Assembly: GCF_004664715.2 (NCBI RefSeq)
Contig: NC_051070.1
Coordinates: 75,438,231-75,502,230, forward strand
DNA: 64,000 nt
From: Peromyscus leucopus
Taxonomy: Eukaryota; Chordata; Mammalia; Rodentia; Cricetidae
Reading direction: 5' to 3'
The position numbers and the translations under genes are program-made. The notes under the pieces were generated by a model. It was not told the DNA's origin and did not search any database. It saw only the letters and a program-made list of their open reading frames with translations. This document shows, one piece after another, positions 25,895 to 37,794 of the stretch; position 1 is the stretch's first letter, and each line of letters begins with the position of its first letter.

Positions 25895-26095
25895 CTGCGG
25901 TTTTAGGGCAGGGAGGTGGTTACCTGGTTACCACTTGGGTTGGACAGTAACAGCAACAGGGTCTTCAGGGCTCTAACAGAGCACTGCTTCTTGATCTGGG
26001 CGCTGTATAGACAGGGGTTTACTTTGTGAAAAGTCACCAAACTCCACATGTAAAAATTTATGCATGTTGAAAGAATAAAAATAAAGTAAAAACCA
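25895..26095 (+). mobile_element. Old L1 (L1M-type) 3' end
   Basis: gtggttacctggttaccacttggg, cttcttgatctgggcgctgtatag, tttgtgaaaagtcaccaaactcc and gaataaaaataaagtaaaa is the mammalian L1 3' UTR and tail order. Confidence 0.6.
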
Positions 26096-26168
26096 CTAGG
26101 TCCGGGGGTATACAGTGGTAGGGTGTGCAGTATTACGTATCAGGCCCCAGGCTACACTCAGCATCATA
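26096..26168 (+). mobile_element. ID SINE, diverged
   Basis: gggggtatacagtggtagggtgtgcagtattacg and caggccccaggctacactcagca match the ID body. It inserted at or near the A-rich end of the L1M tail. Confidence 0.55.
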
Positions 26169-26324
26169 AACTATGTAATGAATAAGAAAAGATCTAAAAC
26201 ACTAAATAAGCTCTATCTGCTAGAAGTTTCATTTATCTGACTGAAGAGAACTGGGTTTGACGTTAGTTCTACCTTCTTGGAGGACTTGAGTATCAGTGCT
26301 ATTCAGATGTTCAAACATGGCACT

Positions 26325-26485
26325 CTGGGGAGAGGAAGTAGTCTCTGCAAGTGAGGACACCTGCTGCCAAGCCTGACATCAGATTCAATCCTTGGGACCC
26401 CGTGGTGGAAGGAGAGACCTGAGTCCTATAAGTCGTCTTCTGACCCCCACACATACCCGGTGGCATGTCTGCCCAAACACACAAA
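26325..26485 (+). mobile_element. B2-superfamily SINE
   Basis: gacacctgctgccaagcctgac, gattcaatccttgggaccc, gtggtggaaggagagacc and gtcttctgacccccacacat follow the B2 body order. Confidence 0.7.
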
Positions 26486-26637
26486 CTGTCTGGCCAAGGA
26501 GGTGCCTGCTTCTTGGTTGATTCCAGATCCAGACAACCAACATTAACCATCACAGTTATGTTCCTTTGCAGCCTCGTGTTGTAAATATAAGAATGTCCTT
26601 AAATTTTTTTTAAAAAAATATTTATTTTGTGTGTTTG

Positions 26638-27018
26638 GACCCAGCCTGACAGGAGTGGCACCTTCCTTCCAGCCCAGATCAGGGGGATGGAAGAGGAAGT
26701 GTGGGTCTGCCTGCTTGCCTTTCCTCTGGCCGGCGAGTTCACCTCTCCTGTCACCACCCTGACAACAGAACCAGCTTCTTCAGGTTTCCCCACAGACTGG
26801 AGACCAGAAGCTCCCCAGGAATCTTCCAGGCCTTCAGCTCCAAACTGGGACCACTGAGACATCTAGGCTCTGGACATCATGGGCTGAGCAACCTCCAGAC
26901 TCTGCCTCTGGGCTGTAGTCCAGTCATTGTATCATGCAAGCTGATCTAAGGAACCCCCTTTCAATAATACTCATTCTGTGGGTTCTATCCCTTTAGAAAA
27001 CCCTGACTAGTACACTAA
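26638..27018 (+). mobile_element. Degraded rodent dispersed repeat, possibly MaLR-type LTR
   Basis: cacagactggagaccag, gctccccaggaatcttccagg, cactgagacatctaggctctgg and agaaaaccctgactagtac resemble a common rodent interspersed repeat ending in an actaataca-type terminus. The family name is uncertain. Confidence 0.4.
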
Positions 27019-27019
27019 T

Positions 27020-28509
27020 AAAAATGATTTTTTTAAATGTTGATAGAAAAGGATGCCGATAGTTAACAATTTCAACCAGACATTACCGACCATCTTAGAA
27101 AAATCGTTTTACATCTAACTGTTCATGTTTAACAAAGGTGCAACCGCATAGAAAAACAAATGCAGAACAACTCCTGTGCTCAAAAAGCAAGGAGCGGAAC
27201 CCAGTTGGCAGGCTGAGGAGTGATGAGCAATGAAAGCTGCCCTGGGCCACATGCACCTTCCCTTAAGGCGGCCTCCGCCCACCCTCTCATCACCGACCAC
27301 ATTCTCCAGTGAGGAGATGCACGGAGCTCCGCAGTGAGTGCACTCAATGATTCAGGAGCTGCTGACTATTAATGCTTTGCTGCTGGGATCTAAGAAAATG
27401 ATAAACTTATCAAGTTCATAGAGGAAGCCTATATTCAAATTCACTTTCGATTTTAACCCATCAATGCACTTGAGTTAAAAGTTTCTCATACAACTCACCA
27501 GCCAGTATGTAAATGTGGACGCCAGCTTCATGTAACCAGAGCCCATCGTGACTTTTTGATGAGTGGCTCTTTCCAGAGTCCTCCTCACCAATATCACTGC
27601 ACATTAGCCCATCGCTATCGCTGCCATAGAGCAGGCATTTGATACTTCCCAAGTACTTACTGCTTTAGTTCCTACCTGGCAGCTGTCCCAGGACAGGCCC
27701 AAAGCAGGTAAGAGCATCCGTTTAAGCATGGCACACACCCTGCCAGGCAGCAGGAGAGCAGAAATGCGCGAGTTCCGGCCTTTGAGAACAAGGACAGTCA
27801 GTCCAACTCTAATGCAGCATTGGTGCGCGCCAGTCTATGAGCTCAGAACGGACTTCTCTCTGAGGCTAGGAGCAAGAGGACAGTCCTGAGAGATGACAGC
27901 AGAAATTAGTAGAGGAGACTGAGACAACAACAAACGAGGATGTTCCCTGCAAAACCACAGAACTGAGGGGGGAAGGCTATCTGGGGAGTAGAGAGGAAGA
28001 GAACAGTAGAGAGGTGTGAGGAGCTGGGGGGGGGGGCTGGAAATGGGGAGAGAATAAAGTACAAATGAGCCTCTCCTCTCACAATGAGACAAAAGCAAAG
28101 GTCCTGGCAGCCACACTTTCCATAACTAGAACATGCCACCGATCAACTGCAAAAACGTAAACACTACTGGACATCGTCACACAGGATTCAAAGAAGCTGA
28201 GAAACTTTCTCGGGAATCACCAGTGCACTTCAATGCAGACGTGTCTAAAACAGCAGCAGTGATTCAGAGGCAGATGACGTCCCATGATTCCCCTCTGCAA
28301 CCCATCACCATTTTCAGCTCCACTGACTTCTTTCCCATGCACCTCTACAGCATGCTGTCATAATCGCCTCTGCAAACAAACGAGTCATCATAAAAGCCAA
28401 GCCTCCACCACCGACGTTCTGAAGAGGAGCTCTCTGCAGAACACCTGAGTTCATCAACCACAGGCGCTGTCAATTCAACTGCAAGGCAACTCCCTTTTCC
28501 AATCTTCTA

Positions 28510-28510
<1 letters not shown>
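27020..28510. other. Unassigned intronic sequence
   Basis: Nothing recognised apart from a G9 run near 28030 in a purine-rich stretch (27900-28080). Confidence 0.4.
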
Positions 28511-28511
<1 letters not shown>

Positions 28512-28564
<53 letters not shown>

Positions 28565-28594
28565 ACAAGTGTGTGTGTGTGTGTGTGTGTGTGA

Positions 28595-28638
<44 letters not shown>

Positions 28639-28648
28639 CGCGCGCGCT
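28512..28648. repeat. Compound (TG)n microsatellite, three tracts
   Basis: About 137 bp of TG in three blocks separated by the spacers agacaag and gacaag, ending in gcgtgcgcgcgcg. It has strong potential to adopt left-handed DNA. Confidence 0.97.
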
Positions 28649-28649
28649 G

Positions 28650-28920
28650 TATACAAGTGTGAATGTGCACATGGAGGCCAGAAGCTGACATCAGGTGTCC
28701 TCCTCTACTGCTTTCCATTTTATTTTTTGAGGCAGGTCTCTCACCAAATGTGCCTGGCCAGCACATTCTGGGGCTTTGCCTTTCTCTGTACCCCGGTGCC
28801 AGGGTTACAGATGTGCTGACATGCCACTGCACCGGCTCTTACGTAGGTGCTGGGATCTAAACCCGGGCCTTTGTCCTTGTGCAGCAGACACTTTACCCAC
28901 TGAACCGTCTCAGCAGCCGG
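28650..28920 (-). mobile_element. B3 SINE
   Basis: The reverse complement of B3: tgaggcaggtctctcacc, ctggccagcacattctgggg, ggtgccagggttacag, taggtgctgggatctaaacccgggcc and ctttacccactgaaccgtctcagcagcc. The TG array sits at its tail. Confidence 0.75.
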
Positions 28921-28924
28921 GCAG

Positions 28925-29555
28925 CGTCCACGGGCCGAGCAAGAATTGTATTAACTCACTGTGTCGCCACAGCAGCCCTTGTCTGGCAATGGATGGATTT
29001 TCAAAGTCACACCTCTGGGAGGAAGGACTGTCAGAAGTAAACCTCGGCTCTGGTTCCTGTTCTCTAGGGAGTTTACTACTGCGGCAACCACAGGCCAACA
29101 TTCTGGGGCCCTGGGCAGCATACCCACCTTAATGACCTGAGCCAACGTACCCAGCTCTTTGGACATTTTAAATGTCCTCAGCAGAGGGTTGCAAGTGAAA
29201 AACTGGGTCAAAATTCAAGCAAGTTTAATTAAAATCACAATTATAGATAAAAAATTCTCCAATACTGATATGTTAAATAAATAAAATTTTGCTTTAAGGA
29301 CAACACAAATTAAATTTTTTTCCAACTAATACATGCATTGAGTCAAAATTTTAATTATTATATAAATGTAATATAGATAATTACATTGATAATTAGAGAT
29401 GCCAAGTGCTTGAACCAAGATTTCCTGTTTTAATACTCTAGGTCCAAAGTTATTCTCCACCTTCAGTTCTGTAACCTCGGTACCTTTGTTTCCTCTAACA
29501 CAAGACTGAGAACTAATCACAAATACAGGCATTTTATACTTAACTTCCCACAGAA
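28925..29555. other. Unassigned intronic sequence
   Basis: Unique-looking; very AT-rich at 29215-29400. No element identified. Confidence 0.45.
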
Positions 29556-29559
29556 CAAC

Positions 29560-30140
29560 GTGGATAAGTTTTCTCTTGCTGTTCTAACAGGTCACCAAAG
29601 GCCTCTGCAGCTAAAACAATGTCAATAATTACAGTATCAACAATCCAGTATCTTAGATCTGTTGACTGGTACTCAGCAGCCACCCTGGATTCTCTGCCAG
29701 AGTCACAGCAGCCAACATCAAGCAGTGAGCAAGTTCCAGGGAAGACTGTTTCCAAGACATTCCAGACCCCATGGTGATAAGACTGATGTTACACTGCCTT
29801 GCTGGCTGCCAGGTCTGCCCCTTGCTTCTAGAGGATGCAGTCACTCTGTGATTTAGGGTCCTCTTCCTCTGTCTCAGTCCCTTCTGCCCCTCTGCCCTCA
29901 TCTCTCTCTAAGTCATTCATTAGAAATCCTCCCTTCTGCTGTTAAGGGCCCTTGTGATTATACGGGGCCCATCTGGATAATCCATGATAATCCCTCTTAA
30001 AGTTCTCGCTTTAATTCTATCTGCCGAGTTCCTTTGCCACGAAGGCAACATATTCACAAGTCCCAGAGATTCAGGCACAGGCCCCTGGCATGTGGATAGG
30101 GCAACTACTCCACCACTCAGTGAAAATGCAAGAGACACTC
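29560..30140 (-). mobile_element. MLT1-like MaLR LTR (old), antisense
   Basis: cccttgtgattatacggggcccatctggataatccatgataatccctctt, then tctgccgagttcctttgccacg and ggcaacatattcacaagtcccagag, is the reverse complement of a mammal-wide MaLR-type LTR. The left part is more degraded. Confidence 0.55.
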
Positions 30141-30144
30141 TATT

Positions 30145-31175
30145 TGAAAGTGTGAGCTCTTCTATTCACACTACCCAGCAAAGCAGAGTCACACACACTG
30201 TCGTGAAACGAGTGTTAGAGAACACAAGAAATATTAGTGCCAAACATTTTAATTGCGGAAACTGGGAAAATCCCAATACTCTGAATCAATCCATCTCTGT
30301 TTTGGAAGTATTCAATGTAAGAATCGTGAATCAGACTTCTAATTTTAATTCAAGATATATTATACGATATACTGAAACCTGCTTGAAAGACTCACAGAAG
30401 AGTGCTGATAAGGAATTATGCTGTTTCAAATCCTAAAATCCTAAGTGAAGCTGCTTTTAAATATTTAAAAAACATTCCCATCTATTTCCTAGTATTCATG
30501 TAGGAAACTAGACTCAAGTGTTGCAGGCTACATCAATCATTCATCAAGTCATCCCACTTATTTCCAAGCCATCTGTTAGTTGTTAGAAATTGTTAGTGTG
30601 ATCCTCTCTGAAGTATTTGTACATGTGACTCAATGTCTGAGCTAGGATTTGACTAAAGAAGCCAAACTCATCCATGGCTCCATTTGGCTGAAGGAAGCAG
30701 GTGAACACGTCCCTCCACACAAGGCCCCCGACAGTGCTGGAAAAGCAGCTCCTGGTCCCTTCTGCCCGACTAACGCACATTCAATTCCCGCTCTTGACCT
30801 AAGCGCATGGAGGTTCACACACCCACTATTTCTACCACCACCTAAGCATGAAAACTAGTTATTAGATGGGAGTTTTACTTTCACTCTACAGTGTTTGAAA
30901 AACAACTGGTCAAGTCCTAGGAATCAATGCATTAAAAAGGTGCTATTAAAAGTTCACTGCATTATTCATATTTATAGTCAATAAAGTCCATGCTCATATC
31001 ATCTGTTGTTAACTTAATATCTTCCCCTGGAATTCTTACTTTGTTTCTTTTCAAATTTGGTTCTCTACTATATTCTGATTCACTACCATAGTCTCCTCTG
31101 TTTGGTTTTATTTGTTCTGACATGGACTACTTGACAACTTAATCTGTCCATGTTAGCCATTACAATTTTCTTATT
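30145..31175. other. Unassigned intronic sequence
   Basis: The plus-strand frame 29984-30436 begins inside the LTR and has no recognisable domain. Nothing else is seen. Confidence 0.4.
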
Positions 31176-31178
31176 CCT

Positions 31179-31213
31179 AAAAACAAACAAACAAACAAAC
31201 AAACAAAAACAAA
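31179..31213. repeat. (AAAC)n microsatellite
   Basis: aaacaaac units repeated about eight times. Confidence 0.95.
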
Positions 31214-31880
31214 GGTCACACACCATCAGTTAGAATATCATCCACTAAGGTCAAACCCCTAAAAACTCCATCTGGCCGACTGTTACCTCACAGTCCTGCA
31301 CCAGTGAACCTTCACGCCATCACTGGACATCCAAGCTAAGCTTATATAAGTCACAACACGCTGCTTACCAAGGTTCAAGTGCCTCATTATTGCAACTCTG
31401 GATCCTTAAGAATGTTGATTAACTCTAGTATTTACTGGATGCGAAGTAACCAATTTTTTCAACATAAAATGTTACGAGATTTTCTTGTTTATCTTCCAAA
31501 CCACCCAGGCAAAACACCAGTGAGCCAGGGCTCTGGATGAGAGACTCTGCTCTCCAGCATTCCACGTATATCATCTGTGCACAATGCACAGGTCTGCCCG
31601 TAAACATGGCTCATGGAAGCCATTTTTCTTCAATTCTTCTTGAGAAGCACAATAAAATGTATTTCAGATGTCACTCCCTCCGGCTCCATGAAATCAACAA
31701 AAGCCATCACGCCATCTTCAAAGTCTTCAATATTGCTTTTTAAGTAAATTATTATACCTCTATGTGAAATAGTTGGAGCTTCATCAATAATGACTCCAAT
31801 TTTACTGCTTTGATTTTTAAAGTTTTCCAAAGGTGTTTTTTCATCTCAGTAGATATGTTTTGTGAAGATCAGGACCATAC

Positions 31881-32043
31881 TTTTTTTTTTTTTTTTTTTT
31901 TTTGAGACAGGGTTTCTCTGTGTAGTTTTGGAGTCTGTCCTGGATCTTGCTCAGTAGACCAGGCTGGCCTCGAACTCAGAGAGATCTGCCTGGCTCTGCC
32001 TCCTGAGTGCTGGGATTAAAGGTGTGTGCCACCGCCACCTGAC
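31881..32043 (-). mobile_element. B1 SINE, near full length (part of a fold-back insertion)
   Basis: T23 then gagacagggtttctctgtgtagttttgg, gtagaccaggctggcctcgaac, gagtgctgggattaaagg and tgtgtgccaccgccacc. The gtagttttggagtctgtcc segment is the form I associate with cricetid B1. A short opposite-strand B1 piece is joined directly to its 5' end. Confidence 0.95.
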
Positions 32044-32096
32044 AGGCAGAGGCGGGCAGATCTCTGTGAGTTTGAGGCCAGCCTGGTTTACAGGGG
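32044..32096 (+). mobile_element. B1 fragment inverted relative to its neighbour
   Basis: aggcagaggcgggcagatctctgtgagtttgaggccagcctggtttacagg is an internal B1 segment in the opposite orientation. The shared target-site repeat ggaccatac flanks the pair as a whole (31872-31880 and 32095-32103). Confidence 0.9.
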
Positions 32097-32559
32097 ACCA
32101 TACATTTAAACTGACATGACCGACTCCTATAAGAACTATTTTGGAAGTCTTGATATTTTGTCAGGAAATCATTTGAACCGCATGGCATGCTGGTACCTTA
32201 CAGGTGCCTTGTCTTCTCTATATCAACACTCATTAATAAAAAAAACTTTTCCAAGTTGTTACTTCAATGTTTTAGAAGCTGACTTGTACCTCCTATGCTT
32301 TTACTGAAATAAGTGGTTGCTTATTATAGGAATGAAATGATTGTTTTCAGTTTGTATCTTGTAGAGAATCAAGAGACATTCAGCTCTACAGTTTATTATT
32401 TCATTATTTCTTCTCCACAGATTTAGAATAGCCATACTTATAGTATCTACATGGAAAAGCCTTATCTAAACACTGTTGCCTGAATTATGATAAAATACTG
32501 CATAATTAAATCATTTGTAATAATTTCATTCATTAATTCTTGAAATTAAAAATATCAGA

Positions 32560-32645
32560 GTTAAGTGTGGTAACTTATACTTATGTCAGGGGGCTGATGC
32601 AGGGGGACAGTGAGTCTGGGGTTACCCTGAACTACACAGCATACC
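32560..32645 (+). mobile_element. Possible B1/PB1 relic
   Basis: taagtgtggtaacttatacttatg, ggggctgatgcagggggac and ccctgaactacacagc loosely follow the B1 order, ending in a CA tract. Confidence 0.35.
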
Positions 32646-32646
32646 C

Positions 32647-32648
<2 letters not shown>

Positions 32649-32681
<33 letters not shown>
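32649..32681. repeat. (CA)n microsatellite
   Basis: About 16 CA units. Confidence 0.97.
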
Positions 32682-32684
<3 letters not shown>

Positions 32685-33034
32685 CATGCACTACTAACTG
32701 AAGAATTATAATACAATGACTATAAAGGAAACCTAAATCAATATTATATAAAACCAAACTATTTAAAAGCAGAATTAGTGAACAGGTCTTCAGACACTGA
32801 TAAACCGGTGCTTCTCCTGAGGCACAGAAGAATCCAGCTAAGCTTTTCAGATGCATGCTTCAAGAGTGGCCTTCACTAAATCCTACAAATTAGCTCAAGC
32901 TAAGATGCTAACACTGACAATTACATTAGTTTTACCACTTCCCACAATTACTGTAACATTCATAAGAGTGATACAGAAGACTCTGAACACTACATCAACT
33001 ACTAGAGCTCTACCAACTCAAACACACCACTGTG

Positions 33035-33432
33035 GACTGGATGTGATCCGTCCCCAAAGGCTCACGTGCTAGCAGCCTGGTTCCTGCTCTAGCAATGGTG
33101 AATGGTGTTGCATCTATGACGGGTACCACCATCAGAAGGGATGAGTGATTATCTTACAAAGTAGGAAAGGTCTCCGGAAACTGGTTAAGCTCTTAAGAAC
33201 CCTAAGAACCAGTGTTCAGAGCAATAGCTCACGGCCTAGATGATCCATTTCCTCGATGGTACATGCCCTGACAGCAGTTGGCCTGTTCACCTTCTCCATT
33301 TCCACCATGCTGTGACAGCCAGACCCTCAAAGCCATCAGTACAGTTGAGACAAACAATCTCTTCATCAAGTACCCAGCCCTGTGTACTTTCCCACAACAG
33401 CAACATAAAGAGGGTGAAGACGAAGACTAAGC
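33035..33432 (+). mobile_element. MLT1-type MaLR LTR, diverged
   Basis: ggatgtgatccgtccccaaaggctcacgtgctagcagcctggtt, then ccttctccatttccaccatgctgtgac and the end cagcaacataaagagggtgaagacgaagac, follow the MLT1 LTR layout at low identity. Confidence 0.45.
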
Positions 33433-33789
33433 AGCCCTGGACATGCAGTGTATTAATGAGCCTTCATCTTTTTCTAAACCATCATTCAAATACTAATATT
33501 TTCAACTGTAAAATACACTAGGAAAAAAAGTGATTTCCAATTACTTTTGGAAAGTGAAAATATCCCCTAAAGGAGATTTCTGTAAAACATAATCTAAGAA
33601 GGGAAAAACTATGGTGGAGTTTTCCACAGCAATGCTGCTAAATTCAGCATGTGGCTAATAAAAATACTCCTTATCAGATACTGGCATCATCACGGCCACC
33701 ACGCTCCTGCTGGTGGAATAACAGTAACTAGTCTCTCCATATCATAAAATGGGAAGTCTCCGTCGTATCATGCCATTCTCTCAGCTTAA

Positions 33790-34142
33790 CACTCCCCAAA
33801 GTTTCCCGTTCAGAAAAGGTCAGAACCTCCAGCGAGGCCCTGATCTCTTTGCTCCCCTGGTCAGCTCCACCCGCAACGTTTCCTAGCCAGCCTGCAGCTC
33901 ATATGCCCCTTTTCAGAGACCCTTCCCTGCCGCCCTGGTCCACATTTCTGCCTTTTTCCTCACAGCACTTCTCACAATGCACAGTTGCATATGTATTCAA
34001 GTAAGTCTCCACTGTTTGCCTACACTGCCCGATTAGCTCCATGCTGATGTGTTTGTTCGAGGCAGTCTATCCAATACCTGGCATGGTGCCTGGGCGTGGA
34101 AGGTGCTGGATAAATATTTGCTGAATAAATGAATGGGTGAAT
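33790..34142 (+). mobile_element. L2 LINE 3' end
   Basis: gacccttccctgccgccctgg, cctttttcctcacagcacttctcac, gattagctccatg, caatacctggcatggtgcctggg and tggataaatatttgctgaataaatg match the L2 3' terminus in order. Confidence 0.7.
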
Positions 34143-34144
34143 AA

Positions 34145-34980
34145 ATTATGAGGCTTTATGCCTTTGTAAGAGATCTCTCAGAAATGAAGCAGGACTTGTG
34201 ATATTGATACTTTATAAGCACATTATATAATCAGAGAACACCTGTATTATTCGAAGAGCAAATATGTGCACAAATAAAGGTTATGCAAATAGAGATTAGA
34301 CAGTAATAGCCCAGCCTTGCCATCAGAATCTCAGCATAGATGCTGGCACTCATGGGTGACTAAGAGGTCCTGTCTCCCGCTGTTTACCAATGGCAATGGG
34401 ATGTCTTTGTTCTGCCCCCAAACAGAGAGGCAGAGAGGAGAAACAAGGACAAAGCCGTTGGGAGAGAGACTGGGCCAGACACCAGGTCACTGAGCTGCAC
34501 GAAGGAGTAAACCATAGGTCAGAGTGGGCAGCAGGGACCAGGGACAAGGTAACCCAGGAACGTCAGCAGAGAAGACAGGAACAGCAGCAGAATGAAGTCA
34601 TGTCTAATGCCAAGGCCTATCAGAGATGGAACTAATAATACGGTGCATTAGGAGTTGGGAGTTTGGCTCCCCAGTACTGCCTGTCCCCCAAAGCCTATTG
34701 GTTTATAGATTCAGGTAAATATGTAAGTATGAAGAAACTCTATTTATGGCTGAATGGAACTCAGAAACAGCAAGGATGGCATGGCCACACAGACATGGGT
34801 GTACATCTGAGAGGCCCCAGAAGGGCAGAGCTTGTGACTGAGGTCCAGGTCCCTAGATGGTGGCAAACAGATTCAGTCCCTCTTCACAATACAACAATAT
34901 TCTGTATTTACTTGATACGAGGCCTTTTGAGGCAGTGGTACAAAAGAGTAAGGCCACATATACCAGTGGTTAGCTACCCC
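34145..34980. other. Unassigned intronic sequence
   Basis: Nothing recognised. The frame 34663-35151 is kept open by the CA array that follows. Confidence 0.4.
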
Positions 34981-34981
34981 C

Positions 34982-34982
<1 letters not shown>

Positions 34983-35037
<55 letters not shown>
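34983..35037. repeat. (CA)n microsatellite
   Basis: About 27 uninterrupted CA units. Confidence 0.98.
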
Positions 35038-35039
<2 letters not shown>

Positions 35040-35640
35040 GTCCCTGGTTTCTCCATCATCCTTGGCCATGGTGAGTCAGGCTATCAGATTCTCTTCTGAA
35101 AACACAAATCTTCAGTGGAGACAACCGCACAATGAAGGAGCGGCCACGTGAATAACTTCCCTTAGGACACACTTCCTCCTCTCTCACAACACTGGGTTGC
35201 TCAGCTTTTTCCTGAGTCTGGTTCCTCCACCCTCTCTACTCTGACTTGTCTACTTCTGCCCTTCCTATTTATTTATTTGTAGCCAGAATTTGCTCACAAC
35301 CAAAGTACACTATGGCTCCTGCTTATTGTCAATTTGCTTAGCTTACAAATGAATATCCTGAGGTGCTGAGAAAATTTTTTTTTCCAGATTACACAGAGGG
35401 TCAAGACCCAATGTGCCCAATTCTTAGCATTGTGAGTAATATGTTTAAACACAGACTTGGACAACTACTAAGAGATATATGACTTAAATATCTTGAAGCA
35501 AAATCTAAGCACACAGGTAAAACAATAAAAGCTAAAATTGGCAGGAAGAACGGTGGGGAAGGGACAGAGAAGAGCTGCTGAGCCCCATATACCCCACAGC
35601 TACAATTCTGACATTTCATCACAGAATGAGGCCGGGCCAT

Positions 35641-35715
35641 CAAAGTGAGAAAGGGGGGAGGGAGGGGGAGAGGGAGAAAGGGGGAGAGACAGACAGACAG
35701 ACAGAGACAGAGAGA
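35641..35715. repeat. GA-rich / (GACA)n tract
   Basis: Polypurine on the plus strand: aaaggggggagggaggggga then gacagacagacagacag, abutting the tail of a minus-strand ID element. Confidence 0.9.
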
Positions 35716-35784
35716 TGCTAGGGACCAGACTCAGGACCCTGTACATGCTAGGTAAGAACTCTACCACCAAGCTACAGCCACAGC
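35716..35784 (-). mobile_element. ID SINE
   Basis: tgctagggaccagactcagg, accctgtacatgctaggtaag and aactctaccaccaagctacagcc are the reverse complement of ID. Confidence 0.75.
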
Positions 35785-36039
35785 TTTCTGTAGTCTTTGT
35801 CGGCCACCCTACAAACATGAAATTCCTGATTTAGAAAGGAAATCATGAACAGTACAGAGTCAAAAGGAGAAAAGGAAGATAAATGTCAATGGCCACACAG
35901 AATGAAAAGGACCATATTTATACTACAGTAATAGTTTCCGCACTTTGTCACATGCTCTCATGCATCTGTACTTTGATTTGTCCTGCACTGGCTCATGTGT
36001 GTCATCCCCAGCAGATGGCGCTGTTTAGGGAGGCTGCAG

Positions 36040-36295
36040 AGCCTTGGGAGGGAGGCGTAGATGCTTGGGCTGCTGGAGGCAGTCTTTGTAGGATACTGCT
36101 CTCAGCCTGGTTTCCAGTCTCCTCTCTTGCTTCCTGATTCACCATCAGGTGAAAAGGGTGCACTGTAAAATCTAGCCACCAGGGACTGAGTTACCTGGCC
36201 ACTTGCCATCACGGCCACCATAAACTGGCATCTCCTGAAAGTGAACCAGAGTAAGTTGACTTGTCGGAGAAAAAAATAACTAATACAGACTATAA
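36040..36295 (+). mobile_element. Possible MaLR-type LTR 3' half
   Basis: cctctcttgcttcctgattcacc, gaaagtgaaccagagtaagttgac and aaaataactaatacagac resemble the 3' half of rodent MaLR LTRs. The family is not certain. Confidence 0.4.
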
Positions 36296-36960
36296 AATGT
36301 TTCTAGTGTCCTTGACCTCCCCAGGACTTGTTGGTTCTCTCTCTCTTCCTTTCTTCTGCTCTTGGTAAAGCTAGATTTACTTATAAAATGTCACTTCCTC
36401 TTCCATCATTCAGTTTCTTTCTGTAGCCCAAACATTCCCACTCACCAGTAATCTTTCCTATCTCTGTTACTTGATGTTTCCCTTTTCACTCACATCATCA
36501 GCAGACCATGTGAGCTGGTCTACTCTATCAGATTCTCTCCATGGCACTGCTCCGGGGCTTCCTAACCAAAGGGTTCACAGGCTGATCACAGCTAATGCCG
36601 AGTATATGCCACACTTGATTCCAAGGAAGCTTCACGGTCTCTGAAGACTGGGGTCCAGTAAAAAAATAATCAATACTTGACTGGTCCAGGTTGTTCAAAG
36701 CCGTAATCACAAACACACCCAGGAACCCCATAAAAAAAATCATACATTAATATTTTATCAAGAAGGCAACTGTTATATAACAAAGAACTGATTTTATTGA
36801 ATGAAATCTTGTCATAAGTGTAATATGTAAAAAATCTGTCATAGCAATAACTTATATTGACAACCAGATTGGAAACGCAGATTTTTCTCTTGCTTATACA
36901 TCAGAGAATGCATGATTTAATTCTTTTTTTTTAATTTAACATTTTATTTACTTCAAACTT

Positions 36961-37280
36961 TGTGAAGAAACACCATGACCAAGGCAACTCTTATAAAAAC
37001 GTAACTGGGGGCTTGCTTACAGTTTTAGAGGGTTAGTCCATGATCGTCACGGCAGGAAGCAGACAGGCATGGCAGCGGATCAGTAGCTGAGTGCTTTAGA
37101 TCTTGATCCACAGGCAGCAAGCATAGACAGATAAGGACTGGGCCTCAAAGCCCATCCCCCAGTGACATACCTTCTCCATTAAGGCCATACCTCCTAATCT
37201 TCCCCAAGTAGTTCCCCAACACTGGACCAAGCATTTAAATATACGAGCCTCACGGGCTCATTCTTATTCAAACCACCACA
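36961..37280 (-). mobile_element. MT/ORR-type ERVL-MaLR solo LTR
   Basis: It reads tgtgaagaaacaccatgaccaaggcaactcttat ... agatcttgatccacaggcagc ... ggcctcaaagcccatccccc ... taaggccatacctcctaat ... ccaagcattt ... attcaaaccaccaca, the full rodent MT-class LTR in reverse. It is about 320 bp, bounded by tg/ca and by aactt / aacta target-site repeats. Confidence 0.8.
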
Positions 37281-37282
37281 AA

Positions 37283-37788
37283 CTAACTGGGAAGAAATAA
37301 GAACAGTGAACATCCCATACGTATCACTTGGACCTGTATATATCAGTCATGCAAATTCAATTCCAAGTAACGTATCAACAGCGTGAAAACATGCCGGGCT
37401 CATGACAGAAGGAAACAGCAGATCTCTGTGAAGCTTATACTCAGATTTAATACAAAAATTCCTTAAGATAAAAAGCATCATGCAGTTTTCAAACACAACT
37501 GTAATCTGATGAACACTAGCAGCCCTGTTTCCTAAAACAGTGCATGGACTTCTGAGGTCATCTGAAATGTCTGAAATGTCTCCAGATATGCTTGAGCATT
37601 AAGAGTGAAGGTCGGGAAGAGGGATGCTGTGGGCACCTCCTAGGTCAAGGTCAAGGGCGCTGCTCAACGTCTCACAGTGCACAGCACAGCTCTACAAACA
37701 TTCTCCAGCCTCGCATGGCCAAGAAGCTCTGTCCTCCTGAAAACAGGACCAGAGGAAACAGCAGCTGACACCGCCATTCGCCACAGCC
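37283..37788. other. Intron sequence just 3' of PELI2 exon 2
   Basis: No repeat or second exon seen; unassigned. Confidence 0.5.
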
Positions 37789-37794
37789 ACCTAC
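37789..37794 (-). promoter_or_regulatory. Splice donor of PELI2 exon 2
   Basis: The donor is AAG/gtaggt on the minus strand, close to the CAG/gtaagt consensus. It falls exactly at the ...QASK codon boundary, leaving phase 0 for exon 3. Confidence 0.85.

Larger units (their letters stand above)
1..37794 (-). other. PELI2: PELI2 intron 2 (5' part, continues beyond position 1)
   Basis: This is everything downstream of the exon 2 donor on the minus strand. I looked for the next Pellino-2 coding segment (the SISYTLSR / VVVEYTHD region) and did not see it, so the intron is at least 37.8 kb. Its content is rodent repeats and unassigned unique sequence, listed separately. Confidence 0.8.

Noticed and set aside
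28470..28832. Thr-His repeat frames on the minus strand
   Set aside because: Translation of the TG microsatellite.
29984..30436. 150-codon plus-strand frame
   Set aside because: It begins inside an antisense MLT1-like LTR and continues into anonymous sequence.
34663..35151. 162-codon plus-strand frame
   Set aside because: It is extended by the CA array (Thr-His repeats).
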